Shown: positions 1 through 10,467 of the stretch, piece by piece
Position numbering within the stretch: position 1 is the stretch's first letter
Layout: each line of letters starts with the position of its first letter
Origin: Sphingomonas sp. Ant H11
GTDB taxonomy: Bacteria; Pseudomonadota; Alphaproteobacteria; Sphingomonadales; Sphingomonadaceae
Reading direction: 5' to 3'
Length of the DNA stretch: 38,732 bases
Assembly (NCBI RefSeq): GCF_000797515.1
Contig: NZ_JSBN01000070.1
Span: forward strand, 1 to 38,732
The notes under the pieces: generated by a model
Told to the model about the DNA's origin: nothing
Seen by the model: only the letters and a program-made list of their open reading frames with translations
The model's database searches: none
Made by a program: the position numbers and the translations under genes

Positions 1-1852
1 ATGGTCGCAGGCGCCGAGGCCCGCGCCCTCGCCATGCCGGGTCTGGGCACCGACGCGCGCACGGCAGCAGCCGATGAGGCGGTCGTGTTCGCGGCTGCCC
101 ATATCAGCGAGCACGACGCCATATTCCCGGCCGCGCGACTCGAACGCGATGCCGCCATCAGGGCGCGCGGCCACGCCACCCACGCCGACATCCGCGCTGC
201 GATCAACCGCGCCGAGCACGCCCAGGCGCTCGTCATCCGTCACGCGCCGCGCATGGCGCAGGGTGCGACCGGCTATGCCACGCGCGAGGCTGTCGAGACC
301 GAGCAGCACATGCTTGGCATCGAGCGCGAGGGGCGCGGCACGCTGACCCCGCTCTACGGTCGCATCCGTGCCAAGACCGTCGTCGAAGCCGCCAGGCTGC
401 GCTCGGCCGAGCGCGGGCACACCTGGACCAAGGGGCAGGAAGACGCGACCCAGGCGCTGCTCATGTCCGCCAACCGCATCACCGGACTCCAGGGTGCGGC
501 TGGCACCGCCAAGACCTCGACCGTCATCGCGACCTTCGCCGAGGCGGCGCGCGCCCAGGGCCTCACCATCCGCGCGATGGCCCCCACCAGCGCCGCTGCC
601 GAGCTGCTCGGCCGCGCCGTCGATGCCGAACACATGACGGTCAAGCGCATGCTGCTCGCCGACCCCGCCCGAGGCCGGGACGGGCGGCGAGGTATGGATC
701 GTCGACGAGGCCAGCATGATGGCCGCCAGCGAGGCCGATCAGCTCTTCACCCGCGCCCGCGACGAAGGCGCGCGCCTCGTCCTCGTCGGTGACGTGAAGC
801 AGCTCGGGTCCGTGGGGGCCGGCCGCGCCTTCGCACAGCTCCAGGAAGCCGGCATGACGACGCCCGTCCTCGACCAGATCGTCCGCCAGACCAACGACCT
901 CACCCGCGAGGCGGTCGAGGCCATGCTTGCCGGCGAGGCCGCGCGCGCGTTCGACGCCATCGATAAGGGGGGCGGGCGCATCGTCCAGCACGCCGAGGAC
1001 GATATTCGCCGCGCGCTCATCGCGCGGGATTTCGCCGCGCTTTCCCGCGAGGAACGCGCCGGAACGCTCGTGCTCGATCCGACCCGCGAGGGCCGGCAGC
1101 GGCTCACCGACGCCATCCGGTTCGCGCTGCTCAACGACGGAACGCTCGGCCAGGACGCCGTGGTCGCGACCGTGCTGGAGCCGTGCGGATTGAGTAAGGC
1201 CGAGGCTGGCAGCGCCGCCAGCTACGTCCCCGGCAGCGTCGTCACGTTCCGCCAGGGCAACCGCGACGCGCGGCTCAGCCGGGGCCGTGCTTACCGGGTG
1301 GAGTCGATCGACGCCGAGGCTGGCACCGTGTCGCTCGTCTCGCCGCAGGGCAAGACAGTGGCATGGTCACCCGCGCGATGGGGCGGTGACCAGGCCGAGG
1401 CCTATACCGAGGTCGCAGCCGAGTTCCGCACCGGCGACCGGCTCCAGTTTACCCGCAACAACCGCGCCGCTGTCCGCAACAACGGCGATACCGCCGAGGT
1501 CGTCGCGATCGACGCCGAACACGCCCGCGTCACCGTCGCGAAGCAGGACGGCACCAGCCAGACGCTCGACATGAACCGGCTCGCCGACCGGCATGTGCGG
1601 CATGGCTGGGTGCGGACGATCCATTCCAGCCAGGGCGCGACGTGCGATCACGTCATGGCGCATCTGGAGAGTTTCCGCGCCAACACCGTCGATGCAGCGT
1701 CCGCCTATGTCGCCATCTCCCGCGCCCGCGAAGGAGCCGCGATCTACACCGACAGCCGCGCCAAGCTCACCGAGGCGCTCGGGTTGCGCGATGGCGCGCA
1801 GGTCGGGGCGATCGACGAGACTATGGGCCGGGAGCACCATATGGCGCTTTAG
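1..1852 (+). CDS. MobF-type conjugative relaxase, C-terminal helicase part (5' partial, one frame break)
   Basis: C-terminal half of a TrwC/TraI-like relaxase-helicase. The N-terminal nicking domain would lie left of the window, so the ATG at position 1 is not taken as the true start. The RecD-like SF1 helicase shows Walker A GAAGTAKTS near residue 165, Walker B WIVDEASMM just after the break, VLVGDVKQL, and a late WVRTIHSSQGAT motif followed by YVAISRARE. The first segment runs in frame 1 to about 669. The rest reads in frame 2 from GAG at 671, so one base is extra (or two are missing) in the CCC at 668-670. Joined, the two parts give an uninterrupted helicase of about 617 visible residues. 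An assembly indel is likelier than a true mutation. In the family the helicase unwinds DNA during strand transfer. It converges on the gene ending at 1871. Confidence 0.85.
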
Positions 1853-1870
1853 GCTGCATGGTCTCCATCT

Positions 1871-2455
1871 TTACTCAGATTGCCGTAATGCGCGTTCAAG
1901 AGCTAAATCAGCCTTTATTGATTCGGACGGAGTGAGGTTATCTCGTATTTGGTTATAAAGCTCGGAGGCTTCAGCATAATTTCTTAGGCGAAATGCTTCA
2001 TCAGCGCGCGGCTTTATCGACGATATCTTCGTCTTGAGTTCCAAATCCTTTGCCCATATTCTTCTCTGATTGGCAAGATTTGAGAAAGTCTCATGATCAC
2101 CCCTTACGGCATTAAGGGCATATTTAATGAAAATATCTCGCAGTCTTATCAAGCCTCTCCGCACATCTTCTGGCGTTGATGCGACAGCGTCACGATATTT
2201 AGAACCTAAATCGACATCATAAATAGTTATAATTTCCGATATATAATAAACAACGCCCTGATTTACAATTTCGCATCCTATTTCGTAGGATTGCCGACCA
2301 TGATACAATACAACCGATAGCGAGTTATTGGAATACTCTACGAGAGTATCAGAACTATTTATCAATATCAGACCCATTCCTTCGAGAAATGAGAATATAG
2401 TCTTCGCCTCTTCAGCGAAATTGAGATTTTCTCTGCCTAATGGGGAAAGTGCCAT
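1871..2455 (-). CDS. Hypothetical protein, possible immunity partner of the Rhs toxin
   Basis: Small soluble protein of about 194 residues that I do not recognise. It follows the toxin-bearing Rhs gene directly, which is where polymorphic toxin systems keep their immunity gene. I chose ATG at 2455, 15 bases beyond the Rhs stop. A GTG at 2488 inside the end of the Rhs gene would add 11 residues. The C-terminal third (DEAFRLRNYAEASELYNQI) has the spacing of a TPR-like helical hairpin. There is no signal peptide or membrane segment, as expected for a cytoplasmic immunity protein. The gene and the neighbouring Rhs tail are visibly AT-richer than everything around them, which points to separate acquisition of the toxin/immunity tip. 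The role is inferred from position only. Confidence 0.6.
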   Translation of the reverse strand: MALSPLGRENLNFAEEAKTIFSFLEGMGLILINSSDTLVEYSNNSLSVVLYHGRQSYEIGCEIVNQGVVYYISEIITIYDVDLGSKYRDAVASTPEDVRRGLIRLRDIFIKYALNAVRGDHETFSNLANQRRIWAKDLELKTKISSIKPRADEAFRLRNYAEASELYNQIRDNLTPSESIKADLALERALRQSE

Positions 2456-2469
2456 TTTCTTACATATCT

Positions 2470-5058
2470 TTACTGGGGTGGAGTCCACATGTTATTTTCT
2501 GCATTGAACCTCCAACCTCGACTCTGAAGAAGATTGCGTTCCGCATTCAAGAACTGACCGCCTGTATTCCCGGGCGAAGCATCCCGAATGGGCAGACCTC
2601 GTGCCATTTCCTGTCTCAACACGCCAGCATTTTGAGACCAATTTGCTTGCGGGCTTCCTCTATCAGGAAGCCTATTTAACAGTGACTGCTCTCCCGGCTT
2701 TAGATTTTTAAGATCATTAACTCGACCGATTACTGTAGTTGTGGCTTTTGGTCCCGGAGATAGCCAATTCTTTACTGCCAATGCCAGGTTAATAACGCGA
2801 GTTACAGGAAACAGACTCATTAAAACGCATTCTGAACAATATCCTTGCGCCTTCGACCCCGGAGCAGGATCAGTAGATGCAGTCCTCGGGTCGGCTCCTC
2901 GTGCAGAATTCTTTGCTTGTAGGCCATCCGGGGGACCAATTTGGGCCGTAGCGCGGGGCCCAACCCCAGCTCCGGTCGTGCAGTCCCCTGCGGAGTTTTG
3001 GAACAGTGACCCCGTGCACATCCCGCTCGGGTCTTCGTTATTGACCGGATCGTTTGCGACATAAGCATAGAGGTTGTTCTGATCGGCGTATCCGATCGGG
3101 TCGGTTTGCAGGAACCGGCCGAGCCGTGAGGAATAGAACCGCGCCTTGTAGTAATACAGCCCGAGCTCAGGGATGTACGCTTGGCCGGTATACTGGAAGC
3201 GTCCGACGTTGCCTGATCCGGGGACGCCATATTCGTCATAGCTGTTGATCGATACCGGGTTGCCCCAGCAGTCGGCGGCCGCGACGATCGAGCCTTGCTG
3301 GTCACGGTGCAGGAACGTCATGTTCGAGCAGTCGAGTGCGGAGGTCGTCACCGCCAACACTGCTTCGTCTTCGCCCGGGCCGAACGCATAGCGACCGATC
3401 ATCGTGCCGGCACCGTCATATTCGGCCACCAGCTGATCGCCGTCATAGACCGATTGCCGCGTGCCGCTTACGCTGCTCACCTGTGACAGTCGCCCCAGCG
3501 GATCATAGGCAAGCGACGCGTTCAGCGTGCCCGACGCCGAGATCAGCCGGTTCTCGACATCATAGCCGAACGTCGTGCCGCCGGTCGAAGTGAGGTTGCC
3601 GTTGGCGTCATAGCCGAGCGCCCCGGCACCGACTGCGGTGTATTGGTTCAGCCCGTTGGCCGCATAGCTCGTACTGGCAGTTGCATAGCCGGTGAACGCA
3701 TAGCCGCTGTTCGAGCGCGTTTGCTGCGTGATCTGGTTCGCCGGATTATAGCCCAACGTCGTCGTAGTGTTGGCCGATCCGCTCGCGAAGCTTTGGCTCT
3801 GCGATGCCGGACGCGACACCGCGTCATACCCGTAACTGGTGTAGCTGCTCGCCTGGTTAGTCGACTCGCGCCGACCCTGCGCATCATAGACGATCGAATA
3901 GAACTGGGTGGCATTGTCAAATAAGGTCAACCGCCGCCGGTCGAGCCCGTCATAGCTGTAGTTCATCGTGTGACCATCGGGGTAGGTCAGCTGCGTGCGG
4001 TTGCCATCCGCATCATAGGCGTAGCCGAGCGTCCGCGACGTGCCGCCGACATTGGTCGTGGTCGATATTTGCCGCCCGAACCCGTCGAACGTGTTGGTGA
4101 TGCCAGCTCCGCTCGCCGAGCCGAACCGCGCGTAGAGCTGCAAGCCCCGCAGGTCGTAGCCGTAATAGACGTCGGCCGTTGCGCTGCCGGGAATGTCTTT
4201 CAGCGTCATCCGGTTGAGCGCATCGTAGCTGTAGCCGATCACCTGGCCATCGCGCTTGCGCAAGCTCGTGCGGTTACCGTTGGCGTCGTAGCCATAGGCC
4301 TCAAAGTCGGTGCTGCTGACCGTGCCCGCCGCCGTCGGCGAGGGGAAGTTCCACTGCACTTGCCGGTCGAACCCGTCATAGCCCATCGACGCCTTGTTGC
4401 CGTTCGCGTCGGTCAGCGACGTCTGCTTGCCGTTGGCACTATAGGTGAGCGTCGCGTAATCCTGCTGCAGCGGCGTCGCATATGCCTTCTGCACCTTCAA
4501 CACCTGTCCGACCCCGTCGTAGGTCATTTTCGTGATGCGATCCGGTCCATTCGACCCCGCCGTCCCGAGCGTGCACGCATCCGGCAGCGACCCATAAACC
4601 GCCGGGTTCATCCGCACTGCCGTGCACAGCGGCCGCCCGGCGCCGTCATAACTGAATTGGGTCAGACTGTAGGTAGTGCCGCTCGACGAAAGCGCCTCTG
4701 TGACTTTGCGGTCCATCACGTCGAACGTTGCCGTCACCGTCTGGAACACCGTGAAATTAGTATAGAGTTCCCAGTCTTTCGGTGCCACGCTCTCGGATTG
4801 CCAGCTCGACAGCTCGCCCTTCTCGACCTTGATCAGGTTCCCCGCCGCATCATAGGTATTGCGCACCGCCGCAAAATGCAGCGGACCGGACCCGTCCGGG
4901 TCCGGCGCGATCGTCCCGACCACACGACGCGCGAGGTCATATCGAACAGCCGAGGTGTAATCCGATGGCGAAGACTGCGCATCCGCGCGCGGCGCCAGTG
5001 CGGGCAGCAGCGCGGCGAGAACAACCGCTACTGCGGCGAGTAGAGGACGGACGATCAC
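2470..5058 (-). CDS. Exported Rhs/YD-repeat protein with core domain and toxin-like C-terminal tail
   Basis: About 862 residues. It has an N-terminal Sec signal ([20 protein letters not shown]...RADAQ), many YD repeats (for example [32 protein letters not shown]) and the Rhs-associated core near residues 640-700 ([18 protein letters not shown], then [10 protein letters not shown]). After PSGMC comes a variable tail ending [28 protein letters not shown] and MWTPPQ. I recognise this tail as a type recurring at the ends of Rhs proteins but will not name its activity. I chose GTG at 5058, which overlaps the upstream stop as GTGA; a TTG at 5064 is the alternative. Known Rhs shells encapsulate and release a C-terminal toxin. 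Here Sec export is implied rather than type VI secretion, since no type VI genes are visible. Confidence 0.85.
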   Translation of the reverse strand: MIVRPLLAAVAVVLAALLPALAPRADAQSSPSDYTSAVRYDLARRVVGTIAPDPDGSGPLHFAAVRNTYDAAGNLIKVEKGELSSWQSESVAPKDWELYTNFTVFQTVTATFDVMDRKVTEALSSSGTTYSLTQFSYDGAGRPLCTAVRMNPAVYGSLPDACTLGTAGSNGPDRITKMTYDGVGQVLKVQKAYATPLQQDYATLTYSANGKQTSLTDANGNKASMGYDGFDRQVQWNFPSPTAAGTVSSTDFEAYGYDANGNRTSLRKRDGQVIGYSYDALNRMTLKDIPGSATADVYYGYDLRGLQLYARFGSASGAGITNTFDGFGRQISTTTNVGGTSRTLGYAYDADGNRTQLTYPDGHTMNYSYDGLDRRRLTLFDNATQFYSIVYDAQGRRESTNQASSYTSYGYDAVSRPASQSQSFASGSANTTTTLGYNPANQITQQTRSNSGYAFTGYATASTSYAANGLNQYTAVGAGALGYDANGNLTSTGGTTFGYDVENRLISASGTLNASLAYDPLGRLSQVSSVSGTRQSVYDGDQLVAEYDGAGTMIGRYAFGPGEDEAVLAVTTSALDCSNMTFLHRDQQGSIVAAADCWGNPVSINSYDEYGVPGSGNVGRFQYTGQAYIPELGLYYYKARFYSSRLGRFLQTDPIGYADQNNLYAYVANDPVNNEDPSGMCTGSLFQNSAGDCTTGAGVGPRATAQIGPPDGLQAKNSARGADPRTASTDPAPGSKAQGYCSECVLMSLFPVTRVINLALAVKNWLSPGPKATTTVIGRVNDLKNLKPGEQSLLNRLPDRGSPQANWSQNAGVLRQEMARGLPIRDASPGNTGGQFLNAERNLLQSRGWRFNAENNMWTPPQ

Positions 5059-6737
5059 GAGCAACTAGCCAGGCCGGCGCGCGGGGTCGTCTCGCTGATC
5101 CTGTTGCCCTGCCAATCATAACGGTAGCAGGTTCGCAGGCTGACCCCACCGGCCGTCACGACCTTACCGCGCAACAGCAATGTGTTTGGTCCGCTATCCG
5201 GCCCATAATCGTATGTTGTCACCACCTCGTCGCCCGATCCTGCGGCACACCCGCCGCCTACCGTCGCGCTCGTCCTGCAAATACGATCTTCCGACAGCAA
5301 CCAGAGCGGAGGTCCTGCAGCGCTATAGCCGCCCGCGCTGGTAAGCGTCCAAGCGTAGCGCTGGACATACGCGTGGCGCACGACTGCCTGGATTCCCGCG
5401 GCGTTTACCGGCAACGTTTCCGTCAACAGACCGCCATGGGTCGGATCATAGGAATAGGTGGTGACGTTTCCGTTCGCGTCGGTAACGCTCGTCGGCTTGT
5501 TACAAGTTACGACATTCGAACAACTCGCCGGATAGACCTTGTTGTCGGTCCCGATATCCGCGAGTCCGCTGCCCGACTTTGCTTGAAAAACCGTCGTGGT
5601 CGGCATCATCCGGTCAGTATAGCCATACGCGACCGCGTTGGTTTCGGGCAATCCGACGAAAGTGGGATATCGACCAAGGAACCGTGTATAATAGCGCTGC
5701 CCGTTTCCGTCGAGATAGGTAGTCATTACGCCGCCATGATACGAGAAACTCGTTTCATGGCCGGTAGGATCGATCCAGCCGGAATCGTCGTCAGGGAAGG
5801 AATCCGCGTTGTCATCCTTTCCATCGAACGAGCAGCTACAGATATACTGCCAGACAGATCCGTCGGCCATGGTTTGCTGGGTTATGTGGAGCTGCCCGGC
5901 TTGATAGGCATTATTGACCTTACATGTGGTGGTTCCAGGATCGGTCAGACAAGTAAGGCCGCCACTTCCATATATGTAATGCGCGGTATCACCCACGACG
6001 TTGGTCGCTGCGACCAGCTTCCCGGAGGTATAAGCGTAAGAGGCCTTCAACGTCGCAGCTACACACGTCGTGCTGGTCGAGACGACGCTATTCGCGAGGT
6101 TAAAACCGCACGCCGCTGATACGTTTCCATTCGAATCATAATCGAACACGACCGCATATCCGCGGTTGCTCCTCACAATTTTTGGCTTCCATTCCACGTA
6201 GGTGATCGTCGTCACCGCGCCATCTGGCGCGGTGATTGTCGCGTCGGAATTGGCACCGGGTGCGAAACGATAAACAGTGCCGTCACGATCGGTAAAGATA
6301 TTGATCGCGCCCACGTGCGTCAGGCTCGTGCCATATTCATCAGTCTGCGGGGAGGGGGGGTAGTCAGAAGACAACGTGCCCCAGAACACATATTTTGTCC
6401 GCCCGATAACCACGGTGACGGTCGGGTTGATCCCGCCCGTATGACTTGATATTCTCAAATCAAAGTTATGAGTCCATCCGCCACCGAAGTAATGGCTAGA
6501 TGTCTCGCGACCACCTAGATAAGATCGTTCGATTTTCAGCGGACCCACTGACAAGTCTTCGATCGTGACCGCATAGGTGTTATCCAGTAGATTCACGTTT
6601 GTTGGGCTGATCGAATACTGCCTCGGCGGCGTAAGAGACTGGGCATTCGCCACGGGTGCCTCAAAGAGTGTCACCGAGCAAAATATGGCCAAGCCAACGA
6701 CGGCAGAACGCGCCAAATTCAAAAGAGATCGAGCCAT
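5055..6737 (-). CDS. Exported YD-repeat protein (N-terminal Rhs-like half)
   Basis: About 560 residues with a signal peptide ([21 protein letters not shown]...ANAQ), then an Rhs-type N-terminal region ([23 protein letters not shown]) and YD repeats ([30 protein letters not shown]). It ends with a Cys-rich YD-like segment ([15 protein letters not shown]) and lacks the Rhs core domain. The ATG at 6737 overlaps the upstream stop as TGATG; a start at 6752 would hide the signal peptide behind extra residues. It and the next gene may be two halves of one Rhs-like shell, but the next gene has its own signal peptide, so a simple frame break does not explain the split. Exact function is unknown; a surface or secreted carbohydrate-binding or competition role is inference. 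Confidence 0.8.
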   Translation of the reverse strand: MARSLLNLARSAVVGLAIFCSVTLFEAPVANAQSLTPPRQYSISPTNVNLLDNTYAVTIEDLSVGPLKIERSYLGGRETSSHYFGGGWTHNFDLRISSHTGGINPTVTVVIGRTKYVFWGTLSSDYPPSPQTDEYGTSLTHVGAINIFTDRDGTVYRFAPGANSDATITAPDGAVTTITYVEWKPKIVRSNRGYAVVFDYDSNGNVSAACGFNLANSVVSTSTTCVAATLKASYAYTSGKLVAATNVVGDTAHYIYGSGGLTCLTDPGTTTCKVNNAYQAGQLHITQQTMADGSVWQYICSCSFDGKDDNADSFPDDDSGWIDPTGHETSFSYHGGVMTTYLDGNGQRYYTRFLGRYPTFVGLPETNAVAYGYTDRMMPTTTVFQAKSGSGLADIGTDNKVYPASCSNVVTCNKPTSVTDANGNVTTYSYDPTHGGLLTETLPVNAAGIQAVVRHAYVQRYAWTLTSAGGYSAAGPPLWLLSEDRICRTSATVGGGCAAGSGDEVVTTYDYGPDSGPNTLLLRGKVVTAGGVSLRTCYRYDWQGNRISETTPRAGLASCS

Positions 6738-7318
6738 CACGAACCCTCGCACTGGAATGAATTTCCTGTCACCGTTACCGAAAGTTGCCCGATCGCCGTG
6801 GCTCCGAGACTATCGGCAACCGTATAAGTCAGAGCATAAACTCCGGGCTCAACGGCAGTCAGGAGAACGGCGTTCCCTGAAATCGATGCGCTGACATTCC
6901 CTAAGCTGTCAGGCGTGACGGATTGGAGAGCCAATGGAACATTATTGTCAGGGTCATAGTCGTTTGCGAGAACGCTGACGCTTTTGCTGAGGTTGCAGCG
7001 AAAGCTGACGCTGTCCGATACCGCTACCGGCGGCTGATTAGTCGGCGTCGGCGTTGGGGTCGGCGTCGGCGTTGGGGTCGGCGTACTCCCGCAAGCCGAC
7101 GCTCCCACGCTGACAATTTGCTGAGACCGGTTCCCTGCGGCATCGAAGCAGGTCGCCGTCACAATGCCGTTATTCGGCCCGCCGCTCCTCGCACTCGCGA
7201 TCAGCCGTCCAAGCGCATCATATGTATAGGTAGTCGTTTCCTGGGCCAGCGAGGCGCCACCAGCAATTCCGGCGATGAGGGCAGTGCTGCCCAATAGCGC
7301 CCAACGCCTTCGCTTCAT
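6737..7318 (-). CDS. Exported small protein: one YD repeat, Pro-Thr linker, Ig/cadherin-like domain
   Basis: 193 residues. The signal peptide MKRRRWALLGSTALIAGIAGG...AQE is followed by a YD repeat (TYTYDALGRLIASARS), a second YD-like unit (CFDAAGNRSQQIV), a (PT)n linker and a bacterial Ig/cadherin-like domain (PPVAVSDSVSF...SVLANDYDPDN...YTVADSLGA). It is the first gene of a minus-strand operon of four and overlaps the next gene by one base (TGATG). The layout suggests a surface adapter or accessory for the two larger YD proteins downstream; that is inference. The start is supported by the signal peptide and a G-rich stretch (GGGGGGC) just upstream. Confidence 0.75.
   Translation of the reverse strand: MKRRRWALLGSTALIAGIAGGASLAQETTTYTYDALGRLIASARSGGPNNGIVTATCFDAAGNRSQQIVSVGASACGSTPTPTPTPTPTPTPTNQPPVAVSDSVSFRCNLSKSVSVLANDYDPDNNVPLALQSVTPDSLGNVSASISGNAVLLTAVEPGVYALTYTVADSLGATAIGQLSVTVTGNSFQCEGS
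7041..7084. repeat. Tandem 18-bp repeat encoding the Pro-Thr linker
   Basis: Two exact 18-bp units (GTCGGCGTCGGCGTTGGG on the plus strand) plus a partial third unit. Read on the minus strand they encode alternating Pro and Thr between the YD part and the Ig-like domain. Such a repeat can change length by slippage, which would alter linker length without breaking the frame. Confidence 0.85.
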
Positions 7319-7350
7319 CGTGCCCCCCGACTCGGTACATTGTGGTCGAG

Positions 7351-7380
7351 ATTATGCACGAGATGGGGTTGGCTCCAACC
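7351..7380 (-). promoter_or_regulatory. Possible promoter and operator-like palindrome of the Rhs operon
   Basis: On the minus strand TTGGAG (7378-7373) and CATAAT (7356-7351) lie 16 bases apart, with the ATG about 33 bases further at 7318. The TTGGAG lies inside a perfect inverted repeat GGTTGG-CT-CCAACC (7367-7380), and a second palindrome TTGGCCAA lies at 7387-7394. The overlap of a palindrome with a -35-like box would suit a repressor site. Both calls rest on weak consensus matches. Confidence 0.3.
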
Positions 7381-7529
7381 GAATTATTGGCCAACTCGGA
7401 TCGAATTTTTCAGCTCTGTAACAGTCCGAATCAGCGCCGAGATGTTGGCAAATATCTTCCGACCGTGCATCGTGAGCCGAGACCGGCGTTTCCAAAACGG
7501 AGACATTCAGTGTCGTTGAGGGTGGGCAG

Positions 7530-7835
7530 ATGGCGACCGTTTTGAGCAACCTGGCTATTTTGGGCCAAACCACATTAGCACTTGCCCAAGGCTCGTTGTC
7601 CGACCCCGCCGGGTCGGGCGTAATCGTCTCGGCCGTCCGCTGGCTGCAAGGTACGCTGCTAGGCACCGTTGCCACGGTTCTGGCGGTGATTGCGGTCGCG
7701 GTGGTCGGCCTGCTGATGCTCACGGGTCGAATCAATTGGCGTTACGGCGCCACCGTGATCGTCGGTTGCTTCATTCTGTTCGGTGCCGCCAGCATCGTCG
7801 CGGGGATTCAGTCGACCGCCGGTCTCAGCAACTAG
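7530..7835 (+). CDS. virB2: VirB2/TrbC-family conjugative pilin
   Basis: 101 residues with a processed leader (cleavage plausible after LALAQG) and two hydrophobic helices, about residues 43-62 (GTVATVLAVIAVAVVGLLML) and 74-93 (ATVIVGCFILFGAASIVAGI), joined by a short basic loop. This is the family's usual architecture. Family role: the major pilus subunit made by the type IV secretion machine and extracted from the inner membrane. It is the first gene of the virB operon, and virB3 begins 4 bases after its stop. The start is preceded by GAGGGTGGGCAG, a plausible ribosome site. A second pilin-like gene closes the operon. Confidence 0.88.
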   Translation: MATVLSNLAILGQTTLALAQGSLSDPAGSGVIVSAVRWLQGTLLGTVATVLAVIAVAVVGLLMLTGRINWRYGATVIVGCFILFGAASIVAGIQSTAGLSN

Positions 7836-7839
7836 CGCC

Positions 7840-8124
7840 GTGACGGGAATGGACCGCGATCCGCTGTTCGTCGCGCTCACGCGGCCGCAAATGTTTGCGG
7901 GCGTCACCTACAGCTATTTCATCATCAACGGAGTGGTTGCGACCGAGCTGTTCCTGATCTTCCATTCGCCCTGGGTGCTGCTGGCAGCTCTCGCCGTTCA
8001 CCTGGTCGGCATGGTGCTGAGCGTGCGCGAGCCGCGCATCTTCGACCTGTGGCTGACGCGCGTTCGGACCTGTCCGCGGGTGCGCAATCATGCGATCTGG
8101 CGATGCAACTCCTACCGCCCCTGA
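7840..8124 (+). CDS. virB3: VirB3-family inner-membrane protein
   Basis: About 94 residues: DPLFVALTRPQMFAGVTYSYF, then two adjacent hydrophobic segments (FIINGVVATELFLIF and PWVLLAALAVHLVGMVLSV) and a C-terminal tail ending RCNSYRP. This is the normal size and shape for VirB3, a small inner-membrane partner of VirB4 in pilus assembly. GTG at 7840 is chosen because it follows the virB2 stop by 4 bases; ATG at 7849 is nearly as good. The 3' end overlaps virB4 by 22 bases, implying coupled translation. Confidence 0.85.
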   Translation: MTGMDRDPLFVALTRPQMFAGVTYSYFIINGVVATELFLIFHSPWVLLAALAVHLVGMVLSVREPRIFDLWLTRVRTCPRVRNHAIWRCNSYRP

Positions 8125-10467
8125 CCCGCGACGCGAAGGCAATGCGACGGGAGATGCCCGCAGGCAGTCACTTGCCCTATGCGCGTCACGTCGACGATCA
8201 CACGATCGAAACCCACGACGGCTTGCTGATGCAGACGATCCGGCTGCGCGGCCTGTTGTTCGAGACCGCCGACACCGACGAACTCAACTACCGCAAGACC
8301 TTGCGCGATGCGATGCTGCAGGCGATCGGCTCGTCACGCTTCGCGATCTACCATCATATCGTACGCCGCCGAGTCGAGATCGATCTGCCCGCGCGCTTTC
8401 CCGATGATTTTTCCGCGCTACTCGATGCGCGGTGGCGCGCCCGGCTCGCGGCCAAGCAACTCTACGTCAACGATCTGTTCCTGACGATCGTGCGGCGCCC
8501 GCTGCAGGGCAGGATCGGCTTGGTCGACCGGTTGCGCGGGCGCGTTGGCAACGACCAGGCCGACCGGGTCTCGCATGAGGTCCGCGCGCTCGACGCCGCG
8601 CGCGAAGCGATGATCGCGCAACTCGGCAGCTATGAGCCGCGCCTGCTCGGCGTCTATGACACACCCAACGGGCCCTGCTCGGAGCCGCTCGAATTTTTTG
8701 TCGACGCTCTATCACGGCGAGATGCGCCCGGTGCTGTTGCCGCTCGAGGATCTGGGTGATTATTTGCCCTATCGCCGGATCAGCTTTGGCCAGGAGACGA
8801 TCGAGCTCGGGCCGCATGGGGATGAAGGACGGCGCTTCGTTGGGGTCGTCTCGATCAAGGATTATCCCGGCCAGACCGCGCCCGGCATGTTCGACGACCT
8901 GATGCGGCTGCCGTTCGAAGTGACGATGGCGCAGTCGTTCGGCTTCGTCGATCGCCAGGCCGCGCTCGGCAAGATGAACCTTGCGCTCAGGCGGATGCGC
9001 TCGACCGAGGACGAAGCCGTGTCGCTGCGGGGCGAACTCGCGAACGCCAAGGACGAAGTCGCGGCGGGACGCGCAGGCTTTGGCGAACATCACATGACGA
9101 TCGCGGTCCACGGCGCGACCCTCACCGAGGTCGATGCCGGCGTCTCCGAAGTGCAGGCGTCGCTCGCCGATCTCGGGATTATAGCGGTGCGCGAAGACAT
9201 CGCGCTGGAGCCGGCCTTCTGGGCGCAGTTTCCCGGAAACTTCAAATATATCGCCCGGCGCGGGCTGATCTCGACCGGCAATTATGCAGGGTTGGTCAGC
9301 GGCCATAATTTCGCGCTCGGCCGCGCCAGCGGCAACCATTGGGGCGATGCCGTCACGCTGCTGGAAACGACCGCGGCCGGCCCATATCACTTCAACTTCC
9401 ACCAGGGCGATCTCGGCAATTTCACCGTGATCGGACCGTCCGGCTCGGGCAAGACGGTGGTCCTCAACTTCCTGCTGGCGCAAGCGCGCAAGTTCGCGCC
9501 GCGCATCGTGTTCTTCGACAAGGACCGCGGTGCCGAACTGTTCATCCGCGCGATCGGCGGGCGATACGATGTGCTGCGCCCCGGTGTCGCCTCAGGCCTC
9601 AATCCGCTGCAAATCGCCGACAACCCGGTCAACCGCCAGTTCCTGATCGACTGGATCGCGCAACTCGCCGGCGGCGCCGACCTGGAAGACGTCGAGCGGA
9701 TCAAGGACGCGGTCGATGCCAGTTTCGGGCAAGACGTCGAGCATCGACGGCTGCGCCACCTGGTCGAACTGTTTCGCGGCGGGCACCGTCCGCACGCCGC
9801 CGATTTGTGGGCGCGGCTGCGGCCGTGGTGGGGCGAAGGCGAGCGCGCCTGGCTGTTCGACAACGCGACCGACCGGACCGACCTCAGCGCGGATGCGGTC
9901 GGGTTCGACATGACCGCGATCCTCGACGATCCGGCGGTGCGCACGCCTGCGATGATGTATCTGTTCCACCGAGTCGAGGAACGGCTCGACGGGACGGCGG
10001 CGATCATCGTGGTCGACGAGGGCTGGAAGGCGCTCGACGACGATGTGTTCGTGCGGCGAATCAAGGATTGGGAGAAGACGATCCGCAAGCGCAACGGGAT
10101 CGTCGGCTTTGCCACGCAAAGCGCGCAGGACGCGCTCGAAAGCAAGATCGCCAGCGCGATCATCGAGCAGGCCGCAACGCAGATCTTCATGACCAATCCG
10201 CGCGCGCGTGCCGAGGACTATGTCGGCGGGTTCGGGCTGACCACTCATGAGTATGAGATCGTCCGTACCCTGCCCGACGATGCTCGGTGTTTCCTGATCA
10301 AGCACGGCACCGACAGCGTGGTGGTGCGGCTCAATCTTTCGGGCGAGCCCGATCTGCTGACGATCCTCTCCGGGCGCGAGCGCACGGTGCGGCTGCTCGA
10401 CCAAATCCGCGACGACGTCGGCGACGATCCGATCGACTGGATGCCGCGCCTGCTGGAGCGCGCATGA
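8103..10467 (+). CDS. virB4: VirB4 type IV secretion ATPase (one frame break)
   Basis: About 787 residues when joined. The N-terminal part (LPPLTRDAKAMRREMPAGSHLPYARHV) is typical of the VirB4/CagE domain. The ATPase has Walker A GPSGSGKTVV (codons around 9436-9465) and Walker B IIVVDEGWKAL (around 10,003-10,035), then a FATQSAQDAL motif. VirB4 powers pilin extraction and substrate transfer at the inner membrane. The frame changes at a run of six T (8694-8699). With five T the text reads on as EPLEFLSTLYHGEMRP, exactly as in the family, so one T is probably surplus. The start ATG at 8103 lies inside virB3, and the stop overlaps the virB6 start as ATGA. Confidence 0.9.

Noticed and set aside
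3970..6119. Long plus-strand open frames opposite the YD-repeat genes
   Set aside because: Low-complexity Arg-rich text with no motif. They mirror the repetitive YD codons on the other strand.
8694..8699. Programmed ribosomal slippage at T6 in virB4
   Set aside because: Similar single-base breaks occur in unrelated genes across the window, including folP, so sequence error explains them better.
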